NCBI GenBank assembly: GCA_963728655.1
Contig: CAVSLD010000005.1
Span: 186,001 to 250,000, forward strand
Direction: 5' to 3'
Source: Iamia sp963728655
Lineage (GTDB): Bacteria; Actinomycetota; Acidimicrobiia; Acidimicrobiales; Iamiaceae
Length of the DNA: 64,000 nucleotides
The position numbers and the translations under genes are program-made. The notes below the pieces were generated by a model, which ran no database searches, was not told where the DNA came from, and saw only the letters and a program-made list of their open reading frames with translations. This document shows positions 32,998 through 39,630 of this stretch, piece by piece (positions within the stretch are counted from its first letter, which is position 1; every line of letters begins with the position of its first letter).

Positions 32998-33450
32998 ATG
33001 GATGTCGATCGCAACGGCCTGGAGGTGCTCGACCGGCCCCAGTGCCTCCAGCTCCTGGCGGGGGCGACCCTCGGGCGCATCGGGGTCACCGTCGACGCCC
33101 TCCCGGTGGTCCTGCCCGTCAACTTCTGCCTGGCGAGCGACCGCATCCTCCTGCGGACCAGCCCGGGGACCAAGCTGTCGGCCGCCCTCCGCGGCACCGT
33201 GGTCGCCTTCGAGGCCGACGACGTCGACCCGCTCTACCACGCCGGGTGGAGCGTGCTCGTCACCGGCATCGCCCGGACGGCCAGCGACCTCGAGGAGCGC
33301 GTCGCCCTCGACCACGGCCGCGTGCCCCGGTGGGCCCCCTCGGGCGACACCCGCGTCGTGGCCATCTCGACCGACGTGGTCACCGGCCGACGGCTGGTGG
33401 CCGGGCGGCCGCCGATGATCGACCGGACCCTGCACGACGCCCACGGCTGA
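32998..33450 (+). CDS. PPOX-fold flavin/pyridoxamine-oxidase-like protein
   Basis: A 150-residue split-barrel protein: MDVDRNGLEVLDRPQCLQLL, then TLGRIGVTVDALPVVLPVNFCLASDRILLRTSPGTKLSAAL, TVVAFEADDVDPLYHAGWSVLVTG and a C-terminal TDVVTGRRLV. Cofactor could be FMN, F420 or heme. A PPOX-type protein (Rv3129) also occurs in the mycobacterial DosR regulon. Leaderless by spacing from its own box; divergent from the paralogous PPOX operon. Confidence 0.85.
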   Translation: MDVDRNGLEVLDRPQCLQLLAGATLGRIGVTVDALPVVLPVNFCLASDRILLRTSPGTKLSAALRGTVVAFEADDVDPLYHAGWSVLVTGIARTASDLEERVALDHGRVPRWAPSGDTRVVAISTDVVTGRRLVAGRPPMIDRTLHDAHG

Positions 33451-33468
33451 GCGTCGCGACCGGTCCGC

Positions 33469-34596
33469 TCAGGCCCGCGGCACCCGCCACTCCAGCACCG
33501 CGCCCGCCGGCGGACCGGCCTGGAGGGTGGCCCGCCCGCCGTGGCGCGCGGCCCGGGCCGCCATGTTCCGCAGGCCGCGGCCGTCACCGGTCGAGCCGAC
33601 CGGCGGGCCCACGCCGTCGTCGACGACGCGGAGCACCACCTCGTCACCGGCGGTGCCCAGCAGCACGTCGACCTCGGTCGCGTCGGCGTGGCGGGCCACG
33701 TTGCTCAACGCCTCCCGCAGGGTGGCCACCACGTCGGCGGCCAGATCGGGACCGATGGACGTGTCGACCGGCCCGTCGAAGGAGGTGCGCGGGGTGAACC
33801 CGAGGTGGTCGGCCGCCTCCCGGCACGTGGACAGGACCTTCTCCCGGACGCTGTGGCCGACGTCGCGCACCTCCAGGGAGAAGATGGCCGACCGGATGTG
33901 CTTGATGGTCTGGTCCAGGTCGTCGACCACGTCCTCGACGCGTGCCGCCGCCGCCGTGGGGTCGCGCGGCATCACCTGGAGCGAGGCCTGGAGCGCCATC
34001 CCGCTGGCGAAGAGCCGTTGGACCACGGTGTCGTGCAGGTCGCGGGCGATGCGCTCGCGGTCCTCGGCCATCCGCAGGTCGGCCACCCGCTCGTGGAGCC
34101 GGGCGTTGTCGATGGCGACGGCGGCGGCCGCGGCCACGGCCACCATCATCTCCTGGTCGGTGTCGGAGAACTCCTCGGCCCCCTGCTTCTCGGTCAGGTA
34201 GAGGTTGCCGAACACGCGGTCGCCGATGCGGATCGGCACGCCGAGGAAGGACCGCATGGGTGGGTGGCCGGGCGGGAAGCCGAAGCTGTCGGGGTGGGCG
34301 GTCAGGTCGGGCAGGCGGATGGGCCGGGCGTCGACGATGAGCAGGCCGAGGACGCCGTGGCCCTTGGGCAGCTCGCCGATGACCGACCGGGTGTCGGCGT
34401 CGAGCCCCACGGTGATGAACTCGTCCAGGTGAGTCCCGGTGGGGTCGAGCACGCCGAGGGCGGCGTACCGAGCCCCGGCCAGGTCGGCCGCCACCTCGGT
34501 GATGTGGAGCAGCACCGTCGGGAGGTCGACGCCCGCGCTGATGGAGGCGATGGCGCGGAAGACCTCGTGGGGACGCCGGGTACCGAAGGGCGACAT
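33469..34596 (-). CDS. DosS/DevS-like GAF sensor histidine kinase
   Basis: A 375-residue soluble sensor kinase. One GAF domain spans about 10-170. The segment GVLGLLIVDARPIRLPDLTAHPDSFGFPPGHPPMRSFLGVPIRIGD closely resembles the first GAF of DevS/DosS; H111 in HPPMRSFLGVP lies where I place the heme-ligating histidine of DevS, which is an inference from motif memory. The HisKA_3 domain has the phospho-acceptor H188 in ERIARDLHDTVVQRLF, and the HATPase domain contains REALSNVARHA and DDGVGPP...GRGLRNM. DosS and DosT have two GAFs, so this is a shorter version. It is divergent from the response regulator, with 65 bases between them. Confidence 0.88.
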   Translation of the reverse strand: MSPFGTRRPHEVFRAIASISAGVDLPTVLLHITEVAADLAGARYAALGVLDPTGTHLDEFITVGLDADTRSVIGELPKGHGVLGLLIVDARPIRLPDLTAHPDSFGFPPGHPPMRSFLGVPIRIGDRVFGNLYLTEKQGAEEFSDTDQEMMVAVAAAAAVAIDNARLHERVADLRMAEDRERIARDLHDTVVQRLFASGMALQASLQVMPRDPTAAAARVEDVVDDLDQTIKHIRSAIFSLEVRDVGHSVREKVLSTCREAADHLGFTPRTSFDGPVDTSIGPDLAADVVATLREALSNVARHADATEVDVLLGTAGDEVVLRVVDDGVGPPVGSTGDGRGLRNMAARAARHGGRATLQAGPPAGAVLEWRVPRA

Positions 34597-34661
34597 CGTC
34601 GTCCATGCTACGTCAGCCGCGGATGGCGCGCTCCGGGGTGGCGGGCGGGCATGATGCTCCC

Positions 34662-35320
34662 ATGGCCATCGGCGTGTTCCTGCTCGACGACCACGAGGTC
34701 GTGCGGAGGGGGTTGGGCGAGCTGGTCGAGGCCGAGGACGACCTCACCATCGTGGGTGAGGCCGGCACCGCGGAGACCGCCCTCGCCCGGATCCCCGCCG
34801 TCCGCCCCCAGGTGGCGGTGCTCGACGTCCGCCTGCCCGACGGCGACGGCGTCGAGGTCTGCCGCGAGGTCCGGTCCCGTCACCCCGAGGTCGGCTGCCT
34901 GATGCTCACGTCCTTCGCCGACGACGACGCCCTGGCCGCCGCCATCGTGGCCGGCGCCGCCGGGTTCGTCCTGAAGCAGGTGCGGGGCAACGACATCGTC
35001 GACGCCATCCGGCGGGTGGCGCGGGCGAGTCGCTGATCGACCCGACGCTCACCGGGCGGGTCCTCGAGCGGATGCGCGAGGCCGACGCCGAGGCCCACGA
35101 GCTCGACCGCCTCACCCCTCAGGAGAACCGGATCCTCGACCTCATCGGCGAGGGCAAGACCAACCGCCAGATCGGCGAGGAGATGTTCCTGGCCGAGAAG
35201 ACGGTCAAGAACTACGTGTCCAACCTGCTGGCCAAGCTGGGCATGAGCCGGCGCACGGAGGTCGCGGCCTACGCCGCCCGTCTCGACGAGCGTCGCCGCC
35301 ACCGTCCCGGGCTCGGGTAG
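34662..35320 (+). pseudogene. DosR/DevR-like NarL-family response regulator, one frame break
   Basis: About 219 residues corrected, near the 217 of DosR. The receiver domain has LLDDHEVVRRGL, VLDVRLPDGDGVEV with the phosphorylatable Asp, MLTSFADDD and FVLKQVRG. The LuxR-type HTH reads LTPQENRILDLIGEGKTNRQIGEEMFLAEKTVKNYVSNLL...; AEKTVKNYVS is the same as in the DosR recognition helix as I know it. The frame breaks in the G run at 35021-35027: 'RRVAR' should continue 'GESLIDPTLTGRVLERMREAD' with one base added. Probably a consensus deletion; if real, the regulator would lack its DNA-binding domain. Confidence 0.85.
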
Positions 35321-35361
35321 GTCGGGGGGCGGCACCCGGGAGGACCAGCACGCCGCCCGCC

Positions 35362-35808
35362 TCAGCTCCGCCGCACCTTGATGCGGGTCGGGGTGGGGCC
35401 GGGCTCCTCGCCGTCGCGGGCCGGCACCCGCACCTCGAGGATGCCGTCGTCGTAGGTGGCGGTGACGTCGTCCTCGGTGGTGGCGCGGGGCACGGGCAGG
35501 CGGCGGACGAAGCTGCCGTAGGTGAGCTCGGACCGGAAGCCGTCCTGGTCGGCGTCCTCGCGGTGGAGCCGGCGCTCGCCGCGGATGCACAGGACCCCGT
35601 CGTCGACGGTGATCTCGACGTCCTCGTCGGGATCGATGCCGGGCAGCTCGGCCCGGATCACCAGGTCGTCACCGTCGCGGCGCTCTTCGATGCGGAGCGT
35701 GTGCTCGACCCCGAAGGCGGACCAGACATCGGGGATGGAGAACATCCACTGGGGCAGCCAGTCCGGTCGGTGGGTCTGCATCCGGTCGAGCGAGGTCGTG
35801 GTGGTCAT
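35362..35808 (-). CDS. Hsp20/alpha-crystallin small heat shock protein, second copy
   Basis: A 148-residue small heat shock protein with alpha-crystallin domain at about 45-135: RIEERRDGDDLVIRAELPGIDPDEDVEITVDDGVLCIRGERR...SFVRRLPVPRATTEDDVTATYDDGILEVRVP. The tail is TRIKVRRS, with an I-x-V motif. MPRW-like N terminus (HRPDWLPQWMFSIPDVW). ATG 35808 has GGGAG ten bases upstream and its own DosR-like box. Convergent with the response regulator. Holdase function by family. Confidence 0.9.
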   Translation of the reverse strand: MTTTTSLDRMQTHRPDWLPQWMFSIPDVWSAFGVEHTLRIEERRDGDDLVIRAELPGIDPDEDVEITVDDGVLCIRGERRLHREDADQDGFRSELTYGSFVRRLPVPRATTEDDVTATYDDGILEVRVPARDGEEPGPTPTRIKVRRS

Positions 35809-35863
35809 GGTGTCGCTCCCTTCGTCGTCACCGCGATCGTGCGCCCCCGCGCTGCGGCCGACC

Positions 35864-35879
35864 AGGGGCGAAGGTCCCG
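35864..35879 (-). promoter_or_regulatory. DosR-like box, second Hsp20 gene
   Basis: AGGGGCGAAGGTCCCG on the plus strand. The hexamer CACGAT (35836-35841, minus strand) is 23 bases downstream. The start at 35808 is 56 bases away with a Shine-Dalgarno. Confidence 0.7.
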
Positions 35880-35885
35880 GGCCGG

Positions 35886-36071
35886 TCACGCCGGACCGCC
35901 CAGCGCGACCCCGGTGCCGAAGGAGAAGGCCGCGGCGACGCACTCGACCGCGACCGTCTCGGCTCCCGAGCGCAGCGGGCCTGCCCGTGTGACCGGCCCC
36001 CTGGCCGCGCCGACGCCCGCGAAGCACCCGAGGGTGAGCGCCGCGATCCAGGCCAGGACCGATCCGGACAC
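35886..36071 (-). CDS. Small hydrophobic ORF, possible transporter remnant
   Basis: 61 residues with two hydrophobic stretches (WIAALTLGCFAGVGAA and VECVAAAFSFGTGVALGG). The end faintly resembles the last helix of VIT/CCC1 iron/manganese transporters. It lies in the otherwise non-coding stretch between the second Hsp20 and DUF302. No Shine-Dalgarno or promoter geometry was seen on this strand, so it may be chance coding. Confidence 0.25.
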   Translation of the reverse strand: MSGSVLAWIAALTLGCFAGVGAARGPVTRAGPLRSGAETVAVECVAAAFSFGTGVALGGPA

Positions 36072-36081
36072 GGCGGATCCG

Positions 36082-36097
36082 CAGGACCTTCGGCCCT
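36082..36097 (+). promoter_or_regulatory. DosR-like box, DUF302 gene
   Basis: CAGGACCTTCGGCCCT. The hexamer TACCGT (36120-36125) is 23 bases downstream. ATG 36173 is 76 bases away with AGGAGG; an in-frame GTG at 36131 sits at the leaderless distance. Confidence 0.72.
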
Positions 36098-36172
36098 TCG
36101 CCCGGACGCTCGGCGTCCGTACCGTGCGGGGTGTCCGGTGGCGCCGTCGCCGGGCGACGCTCAGGAGGAGCC

Positions 36173-36568
36173 ATGGTCTACGAGGAGTCCGTCGTCGTGT
36201 CCCGTCCGTTCGCCGAGGTGGTCGAGGACGTGAAGGAGGCGTTCGCGGCCCAGGGCTTCGGCACGCTGACCGAGATCGACCTGCAGGCCACGCTCCGGCA
36301 GAAGGCGGGCAAGGAGATCGACCCCTACGTCATCGTCGGGGCGTGCAACCCGGACCTGGCCTCGCGCGCCATCGACGCGCTGCCCCAGGTCGGGGTGCTC
36401 CTCCCGTGCAACGTGGTCGTCCGCCAGGTCGACGACGAGGTCGTCATCGAGGCCATGGACCCGGGCCTGCTGGCCCGCATCACCGACCACGACGACCTCA
36501 CCGCCGTGGCCGACGAGGCCCGGCGCCGCATCGGCGACGCCCTGACCGCGCTGGCCGAGGCCGGCTGA
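36173..36568 (+). CDS. DUF302 protein
   Basis: A 131-residue DUF302 protein: SVVVSRPFAEVVEDVKEAFAAQGFGTLTEIDLQATLRQKAGKEIDPYVIVGACNPDLASRAIDALPQVGVLLPCNVVVRQ, then VVIEAMDP near the end. Family members are small soluble proteins often linked to sulfur, redox or stress genes; the activity is unknown. ATG 36173 follows AGGAGG by four bases and begins MVYEESVVV. GTG 36131 would add 14 non-conserved residues. Followed after ten bases by a PPOX gene, probably one unit. Confidence 0.87.
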   Translation: MVYEESVVVSRPFAEVVEDVKEAFAAQGFGTLTEIDLQATLRQKAGKEIDPYVIVGACNPDLASRAIDALPQVGVLLPCNVVVRQVDDEVVIEAMDPGLLARITDHDDLTAVADEARRRIGDALTALAEAG

Positions 36569-36578
36569 GGGGGCGAGC

Positions 36579-36998
36579 ATGTTCCCCGTCGAGCAGCACA
36601 AGCCGCACCGGCTGGACCGATCCGAGTGCCTCCGGCTGCTGGCGGTCGAGGACGTGGGGCGCCTCGGTCTCGTCCAGGGCCAGGCCCCGGTGATCTTCCC
36701 GGTGAACTACGCCTGGGACGGGCAGGCGATCGTGTTCCGGACCGCGGAGGGGACCAAGCTCTCCCACGGGCCCCGGTCGGCCGTCGCCTTCGAGATCGAC
36801 GGACTCGACCGGGAGAACCGCAGCGGCTGGAGCGTCCTGGTCACCGGACGCCTCGACGAGGTGACCGAGGCGGACCCCGACCTGTGGGGTCGGGTCCAGG
36901 ACCTCGGCATCCGGCCCTGGGAACCCGGGACCAAGGGCCACTGGATGCGGTTGGTGCCGGGCATCATCACCGGCCGGTGGGTCGGGCCCGAGGCCTGA
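36579..36998 (+). CDS. PPOX-fold flavin/pyridoxamine-oxidase-like protein, third copy
   Basis: A 139-residue split-barrel protein: HRLDRSECLRLLAVEDVGRLGLVQGQAPVIFPVNYAWDGQAIVFRTAEGTKLS, then VAFEIDGLDRENRSGWSVLVTGRL and IITGRWVGPEA. Closely similar in plan to the copies at 32.4-33.4 kb. Likely binds FMN, F420 or heme by analogy with the family; substrate unknown. Second gene after DUF302 under the box at 36082-36097. Confidence 0.85.
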   Translation: MFPVEQHKPHRLDRSECLRLLAVEDVGRLGLVQGQAPVIFPVNYAWDGQAIVFRTAEGTKLSHGPRSAVAFEIDGLDRENRSGWSVLVTGRLDEVTEADPDLWGRVQDLGIRPWEPGTKGHWMRLVPGIITGRWVGPEA

Positions 36999-37008
36999 GC
37001 ACCCATCG

Positions 37009-37038
37009 GTGAGGCAGGGACCAAGGTCCCTACCTCAC
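37009..37038 (+). promoter_or_regulatory. DosR-like box within an extended 30-base palindrome, cyd operon
   Basis: The core AGGGACCAAGGTCCCT (37016-37031) is perfect. It is flanked by GTGAGG (37009-37014) and CCTCAC (37033-37038), so the inverted repeat covers 30 bases with one mismatched pair. The hexamer TACCGT (37054-37059) is 23 bases after the core, and the cydA start is 78 bases away. Confidence 0.85.
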
Positions 37039-37108
37039 GCCGGGAGCGATCCGTACCGTGCCCCCCGGCGGCTGAAGGACGGCCGCCCCGGAGCGAGAGG
37101 ACGTCGCC

Positions 37109-38599
37109 GTGGACGTGGTCACCCTGGCCCGCTGGCAGTTCGGGATCACGACCGTCTACCACTTCCTCATGGTGCCCCTCACCATCGGGTTGTCCCTGGT
37201 GGTGGCCTGGTTCCAGACCCGCTGGCACCGCACCGGGGACGTGGCCTACCTCCGCCTGACCCGGTTCTTCGGGAAGCTCTTCCTCATCAACTTCGCCATG
37301 GGCGTGGTGACCGGCATCGTCCAGGAGTTCCAGTTCGGGATGGCCTGGGCGTCGTACTCCCGCTTCGTCGGCGACGTCTTCGGCGCTCCCCTCGCCATGG
37401 AGGCCCTGGTCGCCTTCTTCCTCGAGTCGACCTTCCTCGGGCTCTGGATCTTCGGCTGGGACCGGCTGTCGCCCAGGGTCCACCTGGCCACCATCTGGGC
37501 CGCCGCCATCGGCACGGTCCTGTCGGCGTACTTCATCGTCGCCGCCAACTCCTGGATGCAGCACCCCGTCGGCGTGCGCTTCGACCAGGCCACCGGGCGG
37601 GCCGAGCTGGTCGACATCGGTGCGGTGCTGACCAACTCCACCACCCTCGCCGCCTACCCCCACGTCATCGCGGGCGCCATCCTCACCGCAGCGGTGTTCG
37701 TCGGCGGGATCTCGGCCTGGCTCCTGGCCCGGGACCGGACCACCGCCGAGGATGACCGGACGGCGCTGCGCCGAGCCGTCCGGGCCTCGATCGCGCTGAC
37801 CTTCGTCGCCGGCGTCGCCGTCGCCGTCAGCGGCCACTTCCAGACGCGGCTCATGTTCCAGCAGCAGCCCATGAAGATGGCGGCGGCCGAGGCCCTCTGC
37901 GAGACCGAGGAGGGCCCTGGCCTGTCGGTCTTCGCAGTCGGAGACGTGTCGGCCGAGTGCGACGTCCGCAGCATGGTGATCCCCAAGGCCCTGTCGCTGC
38001 TGGCCACCGACACGCCCGACGCCCAGATCGGCGGGGTGAAGGACCTCAACGTCGAGTACGCGGCCCGCTACGGCGAGGGCGACTACCGGCCCAACCTGGT
38101 GATCGCCTACTGGGGCTTCCGGGCCATGATCCTGTTCGGGGCCGTCGCCGCCGTCGGCGCCGCGGTGGCGTGGTGGCTCACCCGGGGCGGCCGCCAGGTC
38201 CCGCGCCGGCGCTGGGTGCGACGGGCATCGATCGCGGTGATCGCCACCCCGTTCCTGGCCAACGCGTTCGGCTGGATCTTCACCGAGATGGGACGCCAGC
38301 CGTGGGTCGTCGCCCCCAACCCCGACGGCCTCCCCGAGGTCCGCCTCCTCACCGCCGACGCCGCCTCTGCCAGCGTCTCGGGCTGGATGGTGCTCACCAC
38401 GCTCGTCGGCTTCACCCTCGTCTACGCCGCCCTCATGGTCGTCGAGCTGGTGCTGCTGCGCCGCTTCGTGTGGGCCGGCCTGGAGGGCACCGACGCCCCC
38501 GTGCCCGGCGCGGGCCGCAACGACGACGAGACCGACGGCGACCGGACGACCACCGACGACGACTCGGAGGCGGACGACGTGCTCGCCTTCGCCTACTGA
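37109..38599 (+). CDS. cydA: Cytochrome bd ubiquinol/menaquinol oxidase subunit I
   Basis: A 496-residue, roughly nine-helix heme subunit of the high-affinity terminal oxidase used at low oxygen. WQFGITTVYHFLMVPLTIGLS carries the N-terminal heme-ligand histidine region. SGHFQTRLMFQQQPMKMAAAEAL starts the quinol loop with the conserved methionine/lysine region, and TEMGRQPW is the signature GRQPW. FFLESTFLG and NPVG-like NSWMQHPVG are also conserved. The acidic tail is low complexity. GTG 37109 has GAGAGGA upstream. First gene of cydA-cydB-cydDC under the extended DosR-like palindrome. Confidence 0.95.
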   Translation: MDVVTLARWQFGITTVYHFLMVPLTIGLSLVVAWFQTRWHRTGDVAYLRLTRFFGKLFLINFAMGVVTGIVQEFQFGMAWASYSRFVGDVFGAPLAMEALVAFFLESTFLGLWIFGWDRLSPRVHLATIWAAAIGTVLSAYFIVAANSWMQHPVGVRFDQATGRAELVDIGAVLTNSTTLAAYPHVIAGAILTAAVFVGGISAWLLARDRTTAEDDRTALRRAVRASIALTFVAGVAVAVSGHFQTRLMFQQQPMKMAAAEALCETEEGPGLSVFAVGDVSAECDVRSMVIPKALSLLATDTPDAQIGGVKDLNVEYAARYGEGDYRPNLVIAYWGFRAMILFGAVAAVGAAVAWWLTRGGRQVPRRRWVRRASIAVIATPFLANAFGWIFTEMGRQPWVVAPNPDGLPEVRLLTADAASASVSGWMVLTTLVGFTLVYAALMVVELVLLRRFVWAGLEGTDAPVPGAGRNDDETDGDRTTTDDDSEADDVLAFAY

Positions 38600-38610
38600 A
38601 CGGAGCGGAC

Positions 38611-39627
38611 GTGGAGCTCACCACCTTCTGGTTCATCCTGCTCGGGGTCCTCTGGACCGGCTACTTCTTCCTCGAGGGCTTCGACTTCGGGGTCGGGATG
38701 CTGCTGCACCCCCTCGGCCGCGACGAGGTCGACCGTCGGGTGATGATCAACACCATCGGCCCGGTGTGGGACGGCAACGAGGTCTGGCTGCTCACCGCCG
38801 GCGGGGCCACCTTCGCCGCCTTCCCCAGCTGGTACGCCACCCTGTTCTCCGGCTTCTACCTGCCGCTGTTCCTCATCCTCCTCGCCCTCATCGGGCGGGG
38901 CGTGGCCTTCGAGTACCGGGGGAAGGTCGACAGCGACGTGTGGCGGCGCCGCTGGGACCTGGCGATCGCCGTCGGGTCCTGGGTGCCGGCCGTGCTCTGG
39001 GGCGTGGCCTTCGCCAACATCGTCGCCGGCGTCCCCATCGATGCCCAGGGCGACTACACCGGCACCCTCTTCACCCTGCTCAACCCCTTCGCCCTGCTGG
39101 GCGGGGCCGTGACCGCCTCGCTCTTCGCCCTGCACGGTGCCCACTTCCTGGCCCTCAAGACCGAGGGGGCCGTGCACGACCGGGCCCGTGCCGCGGCCCG
39201 GCGCCTCGCGCCGGTCGCCATCGGGGCCGGGGCCGTGTTCCTGCTGTGGAACCAGCTGGCGCACGGGGCAGCGTGGACCTGGGTGCCGGTCCTGGTCGCG
39301 GCCGCGGCCCTGGTGGCGTCGACCGTCGCCACCCAGGAGGGCCGGGACGGGTGGGCCTTCGCCGCCACCGGCGTCGCCATCGCCGCCGCGGTGCTCGCCC
39401 TGTTCGGCTCGCTCTACCCCGACGTGATGCCGTCCTCCACCGACCCGGCCTTCAGCCTCACCGTCGACAACGCCAGCTCGACCCCCTACACGCTGCGGAT
39501 CATGTCCTGGGTGGCGCTGGTGATGACACCAGTGGTGCTCGCCTACCAGGCCTGGTCGTACTGGGTCTTCCGGCGCCGCATCAGCAGCGACCACATCCCC
39601 GCCGTCCACGTGCCCAGCGGGACCTGA
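38611..39627 (+). CDS. cydB: Cytochrome bd oxidase subunit II
   Basis: A 338-residue membrane subunit with about eight helices: LTTFWFILLGVLWTGYFFLEGFDFGVGMLLHPLGRDEVDRRVMINTIGPVWDGNEVWLL is the diagnostic N terminus, then LLGGAVTASLFALHGAHFLALKT and the final WVALVMTPVVLAYQAWSYWVF. It partners CydA in the heme-containing heterodimer. GTG 38611 is 11 bases after the cydA stop, with CGGAG ahead of it. Confidence 0.95.
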   Translation: MELTTFWFILLGVLWTGYFFLEGFDFGVGMLLHPLGRDEVDRRVMINTIGPVWDGNEVWLLTAGGATFAAFPSWYATLFSGFYLPLFLILLALIGRGVAFEYRGKVDSDVWRRRWDLAIAVGSWVPAVLWGVAFANIVAGVPIDAQGDYTGTLFTLLNPFALLGGAVTASLFALHGAHFLALKTEGAVHDRARAAARRLAPVAIGAGAVFLLWNQLAHGAAWTWVPVLVAAAALVASTVATQEGRDGWAFAATGVAIAAAVLALFGSLYPDVMPSSTDPAFSLTVDNASSTPYTLRIMSWVALVMTPVVLAYQAWSYWVFRRRISSDHIPAVHVPSGT

Positions 39628-39630
39628 ACG

